A DNA stretch of 64,000 bases from Nitrosococcus halophilus Nc 4. Lineage in GTDB: Bacteria; Pseudomonadota; Gammaproteobacteria; Nitrosococcales; Nitrosococcaceae. Position 1 is the stretch's first letter; every line of letters starts with the position of its first letter. The position numbers were made by a program, and so were the translations under genes. Under the pieces are notes generated by a model. It had not been told where the DNA came from. It worked only from the letters and a program-made list of their open reading frames with translations, and did no database searches. The stretch is taken from positions 1,970,001-2,034,000 of the forward strand of contig NC_013960.1 in the NCBI RefSeq assembly GCF_000024725.1, in the 5' to 3' direction. Shown piece by piece: positions 50,671-60,412 of this stretch.

Positions 50671-52413
50671 CTAGTTCCGTTTCAGCAGCTTTTTGAGCTC
50701 ACTAAGGTGGCGCGTGTTCAGCACATCTTCAGGCTCTAACCATCCTCGGCGCGCCTGGCCAATCCCCAGCCGCATATAATCCAAGTGGGTAATATTATGG
50801 GCATCGGTGGAGATAACGACTTTCAGTCCTAAGTCCTTTGCTGTCTTGCAGTGAATATCGGTGAGATCAAGGCGGGCGGGTTGGGCATTGACCTCTAGGA
50901 AACAACCGCGCTCCTTGGCTCCTGTCATGATTCTTTCTAGGTCAATTGGGTAAGGTTCACGTTCATTGATGAGTCGGCCGGAAGGATGAGCCAGGATATT
51001 AAAGTAAGGATTATCCATGGCTCGCAGGATGCGTTCTGTTTGTTTCTTAGGGGGGAGGCCAAATTGGTAATGGATGGCACAGACCGTCAGGTCAAGTTCC
51101 TTGAGGATGGAATCGGGAAGATCAAGGGCGCCATCTTCCAGAATGTCTAGCTCGATGGATTTTAATAGAACAATACCGTCAAGTTTTTTATTGAGACGAT
51201 CAATTTCTTTAATGTGGCGCGCGAGCTGCTTCTCATCCAAACCATGGGCCACAGAGACACGCTTGGAGTGATCGGTGATGGCCAAGTACTCATAGCCCCG
51301 CTCAGCAGCAGCTTGGGCCATTTCTTCTAGACTGTTACTGCCATCCGTGGCTTTGGTATGGCAATGGAGATCGCCACGAATATCCTCCAGGGTAATGAGT
51401 CGGGGCAAGGCGCCTTGTAATGCGGCCTCGATTTCCCCCCGATCCTCCCGCAGCTCCGGTTCAATGTAGGGAAGACCCACTTGCTCAAATATCTCTTGTT
51501 CGGTTTCCCCCGCCACCCGTTGCTCTCCTTTAAAGACGCCATATTCGTTGATTTTTAGATTTTTTTTGACGCCTATCTGACGCACGGCGATGTTATGGGC
51601 CTGGGAACCGGTGAAATAGTGCAGGGCGGCGCCATAACTGACTTGAGGTACCACCCGTAGGTCGACTTGGATTCCAGAGCGTAGGAGGACGGTAGCCCGG
51701 GTTTCCCCTTGGGAGAGTACCTTTTTTATTTCCTCATAGGTGACAAAACGCTCCATGACTGGGGATCCCCGCTTGCAGGTAACCAAAATATCTAGATCCC
51801 CTACCGTTTCTTTCCTGCGCCGGTAACTGCCGGCAACTTCAATGTCCTTGATCCCTGCAATGGTTTCGAGATAGGCAAGCAGCGGCTTTACAATGGACTC
51901 GGCTTGCAGCAGCGGGAAGCGCTTTTCACTGCTTGCAATACGTTCGATCCCCGCCTTGATTAAGTCTTCTGTTTTCTTGCCAAACCCCTCTAGTTCCCGG
52001 ACTTTGCCCATGCGTATTACCCGTTTTAGATCTTCTAGGCTATCGACCTTGAGTTCCCGGTGCAGGGCAGCAATCCGCTTGGCGCCAAGGCCAGGGATCG
52101 CCATGAGCTTGCTGAGGGCCTCAGGGGTGCGCTGCTCGACCTCCTCTAGGAGTGGCAATCGACCTGTGTCCACAATGGTCCGAATCTTATCCGCCAGGTC
52201 GGAGCCAATGTGGGGTAGCTCAGTTAAATCTTTTCCTTCCTTAAGGAGGCTGGCAATGTTTTGGGAGAATCCTCCTACCGTGCGGGCTCCATTGCGGTAG
52301 GCGCGCACCCGGAAGGGATTGGCGCCTTCAATTTCAAGCAGATCGGCTAATGTATTAAAAATTTCAGCAATTTCAGTATTGTGTATAGTCATGAAAGCGG
52401 GTCTTGGCATCAA
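50671..52413 (-). CDS. polX: bacterial family X DNA polymerase/3'-5' exonuclease PolX
   Basis: The product starts best at ATG 52392 (MTIHNTEIAEIFNTLADLLE), 573 residues. Domains in order are a helix-hairpin-helix 8-kDa domain (IPGLGAKRIAALHRELKV), the polymerase palm (VAGSYRRRKETVGDLDILVT with catalytic DxD) and the C-terminal PHP nuclease (RGDLHCHTKATDG, AITDHSKR, VISTDAHN). It fills short gaps in base-excision repair. The gene precedes the truncated fpg in one operon. All catalytic residues appear intact. Confidence 0.94.
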   Translation of the reverse strand: MMPRPAFMTIHNTEIAEIFNTLADLLEIEGANPFRVRAYRNGARTVGGFSQNIASLLKEGKDLTELPHIGSDLADKIRTIVDTGRLPLLEEVEQRTPEALSKLMAIPGLGAKRIAALHRELKVDSLEDLKRVIRMGKVRELEGFGKKTEDLIKAGIERIASSEKRFPLLQAESIVKPLLAYLETIAGIKDIEVAGSYRRRKETVGDLDILVTCKRGSPVMERFVTYEEIKKVLSQGETRATVLLRSGIQVDLRVVPQVSYGAALHYFTGSQAHNIAVRQIGVKKNLKINEYGVFKGEQRVAGETEQEIFEQVGLPYIEPELREDRGEIEAALQGALPRLITLEDIRGDLHCHTKATDGSNSLEEMAQAAAERGYEYLAITDHSKRVSVAHGLDEKQLARHIKEIDRLNKKLDGIVLLKSIELDILEDGALDLPDSILKELDLTVCAIHYQFGLPPKKQTERILRAMDNPYFNILAHPSGRLINEREPYPIDLERIMTGAKERGCFLEVNAQPARLDLTDIHCKTAKDLGLKVVISTDAHNITHLDYMRLGIGQARRGWLEPEDVLNTRHLSELKKLLKRN

Positions 52414-52602
52414 GCTAAGAAGAGGCTTTTGGTTGCTGGGGGAGTAGGGATATTACCTGTCTCCTATTTTGAAGATAGCAGATCTCAATTTTGGCTACCT
52501 GGGCGGCCTTGAACTACCGTCCCTATCTAACCTAAAAATTCCCTAGCGAATTGAAACTTCATTGTCTAGGCTCTCGATAAATAGGAATGAGGGAAGAATA
52601 TT

Positions 52603-52968
52603 ATGAATAGCAGAAGCACTGGGTTCCTCTTTGGCGGGATCTTGCTCATTGCGTTGGCGGCTTGTGGACAAGGAGAACAAAGTGCCCAGGAGCCCGTTGA
52701 AAGGGGCCCGGGAGAAGAGGCTGTAAAGGGCGCAATGGAACAGGGCGAAGCAGAGAAACTCAAGGTCGAGCCAGAAGAAGCCCCCCAAAGGACAACAGAG
52801 GAGGGGATGCCGGTATCCCCGGCTCAGGTGGACATTACGGAAGAAGTGGATGAAGCCGCCAAGGAGCCTGCCACTGCTGAAGGATTAACCACAAAAGAGG
52901 GTGTTCCGGTTTCGCCGATGCAGGTTGAGAGCACTGAAGAAGTAGAATCGGAGGAAGTAGAGCCCTAG
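52603..52968 (+). CDS. acidic lipoprotein with an internal repeat
   Basis: The 121-residue protein has a lipoprotein signal (LLIALAACGQG, cysteine about residue 21) and then a Glu-rich, unstructured body. Two copies of a 20-residue motif are visible: TTEEGMPVSPAQVDITEEVD and TTKEGVPVSPMQVESTEEVE. No known domain. It is likely an outer-membrane or periplasmic-face lipoprotein. It stands 100 bases before the Met/His/Gly-rich gene on the same strand. Confidence 0.75.
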   Translation: MNSRSTGFLFGGILLIALAACGQGEQSAQEPVERGPGEEAVKGAMEQGEAEKLKVEPEEAPQRTTEEGMPVSPAQVDITEEVDEAAKEPATAEGLTTKEGVPVSPMQVESTEEVESEEVEP

Positions 52969-53068
52969 GAGCGTGGGAAAAATTAAGATCAATCTGAACG
53001 TATTTTTTTATAGCTTGCTTTGAACTATCTTTTAAGTAAGTTCTAGTTTGAATTTAGGAGTAGCATCA

Positions 53069-53461
53069 ATGAAACCACATCTTGTTGCGGCGAGTGTTTT
53101 AATTGCTCTGGTAGGGACTGTTGCTCAGGCGGAAGAAAGTGAGGAAGCGGCTGGATCAGGCGGTAGCCAAATGGAGGAACGCGGTGGTCATGGCGGCATG
53201 ATGGGTGGCCAAGGAGAAGGCGGCGGTCGTGGCGGCATGATGGGCGGCCAGGGAGAAGGCGGCGGTCATGGTGGCATGATGGGCGGCCAGGGAGAAGGCG
53301 GCGGTCATGGTGGCATGATGGGCGGCCAAGGTCAAAGTGGGGGTCACAGCGACATGGGCTCTCATATGGAAAAAATGGAAACCCATATGACTGAAATGCG
53401 CAACCGCGTAAAGCGTATTGAAACGATGGTTGAGCAATTATTGGAGCAAGAAAAAGATTAA
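53069..53461 (+). CDS. exported Gly/Met/His-rich repeat protein
   Basis: From ATG 53069, with TTTAGGAG upstream, the product has 130 residues. A signal peptide (to about AQAEES, residue 22) is followed by four 13-residue units of the type GGHGGMMGGQGEG, then a C-terminal coiled-coil helix (MEKMETHMTEMRNRVKRIET). Met and His clusters suggest copper or other soft-metal binding in the periplasm; that is inference. The repeat unit is also repeated at DNA level (39 bp). Confidence 0.8.
   Translation: MKPHLVAASVLIALVGTVAQAEESEEAAGSGGSQMEERGGHGGMMGGQGEGGGRGGMMGGQGEGGGHGGMMGGQGEGGGHGGMMGGQGQSGGHSDMGSHMEKMETHMTEMRNRVKRIETMVEQLLEQEKD
53186..53341 (+). repeat. 39-bp in-frame tandem repeat, 4 units
   Basis: Units start at 53186, 53225, 53264 and 53303 with few differences between them; units 3 and 4 are identical for most of their length. 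Because 39 is a multiple of 3, copy number changes keep the frame. Confidence 0.85.
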
Positions 53462-53578
53462 CAGGCTACTGTCGGATCGTGCGTGGCACGCCCGCAGGGT
53501 GCGAGCCAGGGATGGCCTCCAGCAAATCTGCCGGTTGTTTAGCTGGTAGATAGCAAATAGATACCACCTTCCATATAG

Positions 53579-53701
53579 TTAGTATTTCCCATTTGAATTA
53601 GACCTTAGCGGCCTGGGGTCGGCGGGACCAGACACGCTGTCAATCCACCCCTTGCCGCCGACGGTCTGGCCGTCCTTATCCCAAGCCCAACGGGGTTTCC
53701 T
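53579..53701 (-). pseudogene. possible C-terminal remnant of an unidentified gene
   Basis: A 40-codon open stretch on the minus strand reads WAWDKDGQTVGGKGWIDSV and ends at a TAA. The composition looks protein-like, but there is no start and I do not recognise the family. The rest of the 377-base interval before leuD holds a GC hairpin (CCAACCCCCTAGGGGGGGTGG at about 53764) that could act in leu regulation, but no T-run follows directly. Confidence 0.3.
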
Positions 53702-53838
53702 CTAAATGAGAGCCGCTATAGAGTATCATGAGAGGAAAGGGGGCTGAAAGCTGGGAAATTGAGCCAACCCCCTAGGGGGGGTGGGAATTCCCGCGCCGTT
53801 TTTTTAAAATTATTGCTCTTTAAGGGAAATATTTTGTT

Positions 53839-54489
53839 ATGGAACCGTTTACTGTAGTAAAAGGTTTAGTGGCCCCTCTTGATCGGGCCAATGTCGATAC
53901 CGATGCAATCATTCCAAAGCAATTTCTAAAGTCGATTAAACGCACTGGGTTTGGTCCCAACCTGTTTGATGAATGGCGTTATTTAGATCACGGAGAGCCT
54001 GGAAAGGACTGTCGTAATCGTCCTATTAATCCGGAATTTGTCCTTAATCAGCCTCGCTACCAAGGGGCTAGCATTTTGCTTGCGAGAAATAACTTCGGTT
54101 GCGGCTCAAGCCGGGAACATGCCGTCTGGGCATTGGTGGATGATGGCTTTCGAGTCGTGATTGCTCCAAGTTTTGCCGATATTTTTCATAATAATGCGTT
54201 TAAAAATGGTCTCCTGCCGATTACTTTAGATGAAGGTATTGTGGATGATCTATTTAATCAGGTCGAGGCTACCCCGGGCTACCGCCTACGGGTCGATTTA
54301 CCCGCCCAGGAAGTGACCACCCCTGAAGGGAAGGTGATTTCCTTTACCATTGATGAATTCCGTAAGCATTGTCTTATCGAAGGGTTGGACGAGATTGGTT
54401 TGACCTTGCAGTATGTGGATGAGATTCGTGCCTATGAAAAGGGGCGGCGGGTTGAAGCACCGTGGTTATTTGAAGAGAAAAGATTTTAA
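53839..54489 (+). CDS. leuD: 3-isopropylmalate dehydratase, small subunit
   Basis: The 216-residue protein starts [32 protein letters not shown] and has [16 protein letters not shown], the swivelling-domain signature. It pairs with LeuC to isomerise isopropylmalate in leucine synthesis. The leuC gene, usually just upstream, is not in this window. leuB begins at the next base after its stop, so the two are coupled. Confidence 0.95.
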   Translation: MEPFTVVKGLVAPLDRANVDTDAIIPKQFLKSIKRTGFGPNLFDEWRYLDHGEPGKDCRNRPINPEFVLNQPRYQGASILLARNNFGCGSSREHAVWALVDDGFRVVIAPSFADIFHNNAFKNGLLPITLDEGIVDDLFNQVEATPGYRLRVDLPAQEVTTPEGKVISFTIDEFRKHCLIEGLDEIGLTLQYVDEIRAYEKGRRVEAPWLFEEKRF

Positions 54490-55578
54490 ATGAGAAAAAA
54501 AGTAGCCATTTTAGCCGGCGATGGGATTGGCTCTGAGATCACCGCCGAAGCGGTTAAGGTGTTGGCAGCATTGCAGGAGCACTGGGGACTAGATTTGGTC
54601 ATGGAGTCGGGTCTGATTGGTGGTGCCGCCTATGATGCCACTGGGACTCCGCTGCCTGATGACACCCTTGCTCTGGCCCAGGATTCGGATGCAATTTTGC
54701 TGGGAGCGGTGGGGGGTCCGAAGTGGGAAACTCTAGATATCAGTGTACGCCCGGAAAAGGGGTTACTCGGTATTCGTTCTGCGCTTAAGCTTTTTGCTAA
54801 TCTGCGTCCCGCCATCCTTTATCCGCAGCTAGTTGGGGCCTCCACCCTCAAGCCGGAAGTGGTGTCGGGGTTGGATATAATGATAGTGCGGGAACTGACC
54901 GGTGGAATCTATTTTGGGCAACCCCGGGGGGTACGCTGCCTTGAAAATGGCGAGCGGGAGGGATTTAATACCCTGGTTTATAAAGAGTCGGAAATCCGTC
55001 GCATTGCCCAGGTCGCCTTTACCATCGCCATGAAACGGGGTCGTCGGGTTTGCTCGGTAGATAAAGCCAATGTGCTTGAAGTTACCGAGCTGTGGCGTGA
55101 GGTGGTGAATGAGGTGGCCAAAGAGTTCCCTGAGGTGGAACTGAGCCATATGTATGTGGACAATGCCGCCATGCAGCTCGTTCGGGCCCCCAAGCAATTT
55201 GACGTCGTGGTGACCACGAATATGTTTGGGGATATTCTGTCAGATTGCGCTGCAATGCTGACCGGATCAATTGGGATGCTGCCTTCCGCCTCCCTGGATC
55301 AGAGCGGGAAAGGAATGTACGAGCCCATCCACGGCTCCGCACCGGATATCGCCGGTCAAGGGATCGCCAATCCCCTGGCGACTATTCTCTCCGTGGCGAT
55401 GATGTTGCGCTATTCTTTTAACGAGCCCGCCCCTGCCACACGCCTCGAAAAAGCTGTGGGTACCGTGCTAGACCAAGGGTTACGAACCCCCGATATTTAT
55501 TCTCCAGGAATGAGCCAGGTGAGCACCGGGGCCATGGGGGATGCTGTCGTGGAAGCCTTAATCAATACGCCTGATTGA
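54490..55578 (+). CDS. leuB: 3-isopropylmalate dehydrogenase
   Basis: The 362-residue protein has [47 protein letters not shown] and [20 protein letters not shown], plus [20 protein letters not shown]. It oxidatively decarboxylates 3-isopropylmalate with NAD+. All substrate- and metal-binding residues of the family appear present. It abuts leuD and is followed by asd after 44 bases. Confidence 0.96.
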   Translation: MRKKVAILAGDGIGSEITAEAVKVLAALQEHWGLDLVMESGLIGGAAYDATGTPLPDDTLALAQDSDAILLGAVGGPKWETLDISVRPEKGLLGIRSALKLFANLRPAILYPQLVGASTLKPEVVSGLDIMIVRELTGGIYFGQPRGVRCLENGEREGFNTLVYKESEIRRIAQVAFTIAMKRGRRVCSVDKANVLEVTELWREVVNEVAKEFPEVELSHMYVDNAAMQLVRAPKQFDVVVTTNMFGDILSDCAAMLTGSIGMLPSASLDQSGKGMYEPIHGSAPDIAGQGIANPLATILSVAMMLRYSFNEPAPATRLEKAVGTVLDQGLRTPDIYSPGMSQVSTGAMGDAVVEALINTPD

Positions 55579-55622
55579 TTTTTAAGCGGAGTATTAATAT
55601 TTAACCTAAAAACGGAGTTTAT

Positions 55623-56645
55623 ATGAGCAGAACATTTGATGTGGCCGTCGTTGGGGCAACCGGAGCTGTGGGGCAGGCTATGATGGAAATCCTGGACCAG
55701 CGGGATTTTCCGATCCGTCAGCTTTACCCGCTGGCGAGCGAGCGCTCTGCGGGTGAACAGTTGTCATTTGGCCGGAAAAAAGTGGTTGTGGAGAATCTGG
55801 CCGACTTTGACTTTTCTAAGGTTCAGATTGGCTTATTTTCCGCAGGCGCCAAAGTCTCAGCCGAGTATGCTCCTAAAGCTGCTGCTGCAGGTTGCGTCGT
55901 GGTGGATAACACCTCGCAGTTTCGCTACGACGACGAGATTCCCTTAGTGGTCCCCGAGGTTAATCCCCAGGCCATTGAAGGTTATAAGGACCATGGAATT
56001 ATTGCCAATCCCAATTGTTCGACTATCCAAATGGTAGTGGCCCTAAAGCCTATTTATGATGCGGTGGGTATTGAACGCATTAATGTGGCCACCTACCAAG
56101 CGGTTTCTGGCACAGGCAAAGAAGCCATTGAGGAGTTGGCACAGCAAACTTCCGCACTGCTGAATGGGCGCCCCATTTCGCCAAAGGCTTATCCCAAGCA
56201 AATTGCCTTTAATGTATTGCCCCAGATCGACGCATTTCAGGACAACGGTTATACCCGGGAAGAAATGAAAATGGTGTGGGAAACACAAAAAATTATGGAG
56301 GATAAGTCTGTTTTGCTGAATCCAACCGCGGTACGGGTGCCTGTTTTTTATGGACATTCCGAGGCCGTGCACTTGGAAACCCGGACCAAAATTACGGCAC
56401 CTGAGGTTAAAGCGTTGTTGCAGAAAGCACCGGGTATTGTGGTTTTTGATGAGCACAAAAATGGAGGGTATCCCACCGCGGTTACTGAGGCTTCGGGCAA
56501 GGATCCTGTCTTTGTGGGACGCATTCGGGAAGATATTTCCCATCCCAGGGGTATAGACCTGTGGATTGTGGCCGATAACGTCCGCAAGGGCGCGGCGTTA
56601 AATAGCATCCAAATCGCGGAATTGTTAATTAAAGATTACCTATAA
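55623..56645 (+). CDS. asd: aspartate-semialdehyde dehydrogenase
   Basis: The 340-residue protein begins DVAVVGATGAVGQAMMEILD (NADP-binding) and has the catalytic cysteine in IIANPNCSTIQMVVALKP at about 130, plus YQAVSGTGKEAIEEL. It makes aspartate semialdehyde for lysine, diaminopimelate, threonine and methionine. The leuB-asd-fimV-truA order is a conserved gammaproteobacterial arrangement. A good GGAG site precedes the ATG. Confidence 0.96.
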   Translation: MSRTFDVAVVGATGAVGQAMMEILDQRDFPIRQLYPLASERSAGEQLSFGRKKVVVENLADFDFSKVQIGLFSAGAKVSAEYAPKAAAAGCVVVDNTSQFRYDDEIPLVVPEVNPQAIEGYKDHGIIANPNCSTIQMVVALKPIYDAVGIERINVATYQAVSGTGKEAIEELAQQTSALLNGRPISPKAYPKQIAFNVLPQIDAFQDNGYTREEMKMVWETQKIMEDKSVLLNPTAVRVPVFYGHSEAVHLETRTKITAPEVKALLQKAPGIVVFDEHKNGGYPTAVTEASGKDPVFVGRIREDISHPRGIDLWIVADNVRKGAALNSIQIAELLIKDYL

Positions 56646-56746
56646 CCCTTTGTCATAAGAACGCTTGGCCTAGTCAATTAGGCCTTGGTGCGATCGCCGC
56701 GCGGGTTCTAGATCGGAGCTCTGGATTGTAGATGGGGAGCAATTGA

Positions 56747-59440
56747 ATGGTGCGGAAGACGATCGTCAGCGTATCGGTAGCGGGGTTGTTAGCGGCCTCT
56801 TCACCCTGGGAGGCTCATTCTCTGGGGTTAGGGGGGATCGAGCTGAAGTCGGGGCTTAATCAGCCGTTTAGAGCAGAGATTGTGCTGCATGCGGTACGGG
56901 ATACACCTTTAGAAGATATCAATGTAAAACTGGCGTCTAGTGAAGATTTTTTTCGGGCAGGACTCGATCGCGCTTTGGTGCTGGGCAAGCTCCGTTTTCG
57001 CCCGCTGCGTAAAGAGACGGGTGACATCATTGTGGAAGTGACTTCGCAAGGTCCTATCCGCGAGCCCTTCCTCAACTTCTTACTCGCTGTGACTTGGCCG
57101 CAGGGCCAGCTAATGCGGGAGTACACAGTGCTCTTGGATCCCCCTTTCCTGCTAGAGCCAGGGCCTGCCATCGCCAGCTCTGCTGTAGGTGTGCAAAGTC
57201 CAGGAGAGTCGGCTGTACCGCAGAAGACCACCCCTCTCCCCATGGCTTTGACTCCAGAGCCAAATGCTGAGGCCACCAGAACCTCTTCAACGGCTGAGAC
57301 GGATTCTTCTACCTATGGGCCTACTCAGCCGGCTGAGACCTTGTGGCCCATCGCGCAACAGGTGCGGCCCAGTTCCTCTATTACCCCTCAACAAATGATG
57401 TTGGCCTTGCAGCGAGCTAATCCCAATGCTTTTCTGCAAGATAATATTAATGGTTTGAAAGTCGGTCAGGTGCTTAAAGTGCCGACAGAGGAGGAAGTGC
57501 TGGAGTTCACTCCCGCAGAGGCAGTGAATCAAGTACAACAGCAAAATGAAGTCTGGACGGCGTTTTTGGAGAAAGAGGCAGCATTAGAAAGCGAGCTTCA
57601 AGATTCCGAGGCAGCGGCTCCTAAAGAGGGGGATACCGAGGGGAGCGAGCCAGAGGGTGAAGTCAAAATTTTAGTCGCCCAGGAGTCTCCTCTTCAGCTC
57701 CAGGAAGCAGTACCTGAAACCAAAGAAGGCGGTGAGATTGCTAAGCTGCAGACACAGCTGTCTTTAGCCCAGGAAACTCTTGAGACTCGGATCCAGGAAA
57801 ACGAAGGATTGCAGGCTCGTCTCCAGGAATTGGAAGCCCAGGTGAAAACCCTACAGCAACTGTTAGCAGCGAAGGATGCTCAACTAGCGGAGCTGGAGGG
57901 AGTTTCAGCTGAAGTGCCCCAGGACATGGGAGTCCTAGAGGAACAAGGGGGAGAGCTTGAGCTGGTGGATGCCTTGACCCTTTCAGCCGAGGAATTAGAG
58001 CGTTCAACTTTGCCCTCTTCAGGAGATGCAGCGTCTTCTTCCCCTGGGGAAGAGGCCCCCGCGAAGGTGCCTTCCGTTTCTTCTGCTTCTCTACTGGCCG
58101 GGGAGGTGGCGGCGGTCAACCAAACGCCTCAGCAGGCCGAGCCTGCTGGGGAAGTCCCTTCTGAGGAAAAGGAAAGCAAGCCTGAAGGTGCCCTTGGCAC
58201 CTTTATGAATCTGAAAAATTTCCTCTTGCTTGGTGGAGGCAGCGTGCTGCTCTTAGCCTTGGCTATTTTACGCTTGCGCAAGCGTAAAACCAGTGAAGAG
58301 CCGACTCCTGCCATGGCTGGACAGGAAGGGGGGGAGGCTGAACCTGTCCAAGTCTTTGCTGAAAAAATGGAGCAGGCGTCTCCGTTGGAGCAGGAAGCGG
58401 CCGATAGGGTTGAGGTCTCGGCTTCCTCAGATCCAATGCCGGCGGAAAAGGACGGGGCTATGGCCGAGGCTGAGGGATACCTTGCTTCCGGGCGCCATCA
58501 CAAGGCAGCCAAGGTGCTCAAGGAGGCCTTGAGCCAGGAACCCCATCGACAGGACTTAAAGTTGAAGTTGGCCGAAGTTTACCATGCGGCAGGTAATGGA
58601 AGCGCCTTTGTGGCCCTAGTTGAGGAATGGGCCCCGAGCCAAAATAAAGACGATCCCCTGTGGGCAAATTTGGTGGCGATGGGAAGGGATCTAAATCCTA
58701 GCCATCCCCTTTTTGCCGGCTCACAGCAAGACGATGAAGGAAACCATGAGGCCCTGGAGATTACTTCCGGTGAGGATTCATCGGAGAATCCATGGTCTCT
58801 CACCTCCGATGACGACATGACAGCGTTATTTTCACCTCCTGAGGAAAAGGCAGCAGAGGTGCAGACCTCTCAAGCCGAGGATGAAGCACCTTACCCAGAA
58901 GATGTAGGTCTGGAATTTGACTTAGGGGGGATGGCTTTAGCCGAGCCCAATATTCCCGCCGATGGCATAGCCGATAAGCCTGTGGACATTGGGGAGGAAG
59001 AGGGCGGCATGGCGTTTACGCTTGAGGACTTTCCTTCCCAACCTGGAGCAGAGGAGAATTTAGGAGAAACAGCAAACTTAGAAAAATCGTTGGAGTCTTT
59101 TTCCCCTGAATTTGAGTCCCAAGAAAACAATCTTGGACCAGTGGTGTTGGAAACCGACGGTGGCGAGAAGGACCTTTTCTCTTTGGAGGCGGATGATTTT
59201 ACTCCTATAGAGACTTTAGGGGATGACGGAGAGGAGGAGAGTGAGGAGTTCTCCCCTGGAAAGGCGTTGATGGAAGATCTAGACGAGATGGAAATCAAGT
59301 TGGACTTGGCGCGGGCATATATGGATATGGGGGATGCCGATGGGGCCCGTAGCATCCTCGAGGAAGTTGTGGCTGCCGGCAATGAACAGCAACGTAATGC
59401 AGGAGAGGAACTGCTGACTGAGCTCGCGAAAGCCTCTTAA
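56747..59440 (+). CDS. fimV: FimV-like polar hub protein
   Basis: The 897-residue protein has a signal peptide (to about residue 25) and the FimV N-terminal domain (GLGGIELKSGLNQPFRAEIV). A LysM-type peptidoglycan-binding motif follows at about 200-250 (LWPIAQQVRPSSSITPQQMM), then a coiled coil at about 330-390 (LSLAQETLETRIQENEGLQA). One membrane helix is at about 490-508, followed by a long acidic cytosolic part. The C-terminal TPR-like FimV tail reads KLDLARAYMDMGDADGARSI. It organises cell-pole functions and type IV pili in relatives. Confidence 0.92.
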   Translation: MVRKTIVSVSVAGLLAASSPWEAHSLGLGGIELKSGLNQPFRAEIVLHAVRDTPLEDINVKLASSEDFFRAGLDRALVLGKLRFRPLRKETGDIIVEVTSQGPIREPFLNFLLAVTWPQGQLMREYTVLLDPPFLLEPGPAIASSAVGVQSPGESAVPQKTTPLPMALTPEPNAEATRTSSTAETDSSTYGPTQPAETLWPIAQQVRPSSSITPQQMMLALQRANPNAFLQDNINGLKVGQVLKVPTEEEVLEFTPAEAVNQVQQQNEVWTAFLEKEAALESELQDSEAAAPKEGDTEGSEPEGEVKILVAQESPLQLQEAVPETKEGGEIAKLQTQLSLAQETLETRIQENEGLQARLQELEAQVKTLQQLLAAKDAQLAELEGVSAEVPQDMGVLEEQGGELELVDALTLSAEELERSTLPSSGDAASSSPGEEAPAKVPSVSSASLLAGEVAAVNQTPQQAEPAGEVPSEEKESKPEGALGTFMNLKNFLLLGGGSVLLLALAILRLRKRKTSEEPTPAMAGQEGGEAEPVQVFAEKMEQASPLEQEAADRVEVSASSDPMPAEKDGAMAEAEGYLASGRHHKAAKVLKEALSQEPHRQDLKLKLAEVYHAAGNGSAFVALVEEWAPSQNKDDPLWANLVAMGRDLNPSHPLFAGSQQDDEGNHEALEITSGEDSSENPWSLTSDDDMTALFSPPEEKAAEVQTSQAEDEAPYPEDVGLEFDLGGMALAEPNIPADGIADKPVDIGEEEGGMAFTLEDFPSQPGAEENLGETANLEKSLESFSPEFESQENNLGPVVLETDGGEKDLFSLEADDFTPIETLGDDGEEESEEFSPGKALMEDLDEMEIKLDLARAYMDMGDADGARSILEEVVAAGNEQQRNAGEELLTELAKAS

Positions 59441-59469
59441 AAGCTGATTAGAGCCCCCCTCTCGTTTTA

Positions 59470-59500
59470 GGCGCCCAGGTTTTTACCCTGGGCGCCTTTT
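59470..59500 (+). terminator. terminator after fimV
   Basis: GGCGCCCAGG-GTTTTTAC-CCTGGGCGCC is a strong stem followed by TTTT, about 30 bases after the fimV stop. Confidence 0.88.
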
Positions 59501-59542
59501 GCTATATCTATGACCGCTGAATCAGGAGGGTTGGCTTAAAAC

Positions 59543-60298
59543 ATGCCAATGCAAAAGTTGCAAAAACAGGATGAAAACGAGCGCTCATCCATGCTTCGTT
59601 TTTTCTATTGGCTTGGTAAGCGCGAATTAAGTACGTTAATACTCATAGCGGGCGTAGTGACGGCTATCTGGGCTTTTGCAGAACTGGCGGATGAGGTCAT
59701 GGAGAAGGAGACAGGGTGGTTTGATGAGACTATTCTGCTGGCCATGCGTAGCGATACCGATTTGACGGATCCCCTTGGCCCCTTATGGTTGGAGGAGTTG
59801 GGGCGCGATCTTACCGCTCTCGGTGGGGTAGGTATTCTTACCTTGTTTAGCTTGACTGTCATAGGTTACCTATTATTATCCGGTAAGCAACGTGCCGCAT
59901 TGGTCATTGTGCTCTCCGTTAGTACGGGTCTGGTATTAAGCTTACTACTCAAAGACCTATTTGACCGTCCCCGTCCTGATTTAGTCCCCCACGGCTCTAT
60001 TGCCTATACTGCGAGTTTTCCTAGCGGTCATTCTATGATGGCGGCGGTGGTCTACCTCACCATGGCCGCTCTGCTCGCACGTGTTCAACGACGAAAACGC
60101 ATTAAGGCCTATGTACTTTTAGTGGCGCTGGTGGCTACGCTCCTTGTGGGGCTTAGCCGTATTTATCTAGGAGTCCATTGGCCCACTGATGTACTTGCCG
60201 GATGGGCTGCTGGGGCGGCCTGGGCATTGTGTTGCTGGCTAGTTGCGAGGTGGTTGCAACAGCGAGGGAAAATGGAAGAGGAAAGCGAATATAATTGA
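59543..60298 (+). CDS. PAP2-family membrane phosphatase
   Basis: The 251-residue protein has about five membrane segments and the three acid-phosphatase motifs: KDLFDRPRP, PSGHSMMAA (with catalytic His) and SRIYLGVHWPTDVLAG. It dephosphorylates lipid phosphates such as undecaprenyl pyrophosphate or phosphatidic acid on the periplasmic face; the substrate is not certain. The likely start is ATG 59543, with AGGAGG upstream; Met at 59549 is an alternative. It stands between fimV and a TnpB relic. Confidence 0.9.
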   Translation: MPMQKLQKQDENERSSMLRFFYWLGKRELSTLILIAGVVTAIWAFAELADEVMEKETGWFDETILLAMRSDTDLTDPLGPLWLEELGRDLTALGGVGILTLFSLTVIGYLLLSGKQRAALVIVLSVSTGLVLSLLLKDLFDRPRPDLVPHGSIAYTASFPSGHSMMAAVVYLTMAALLARVQRRKRIKAYVLLVALVATLLVGLSRIYLGVHWPTDVLAGWAAGAAWALCCWLVARWLQQRGKMEEESEYN

Positions 60299-60412
60299 AA
60301 ATTTATCTCACTTGATCGCTGCTTGATATTAGACAATGCCTAAGGCGAGAGGGTACTCTAAGGAACTTTAGGCCAATTTCAGGCCGTAGGGCGGTTCTGT
60401 TAATATTAAGTG

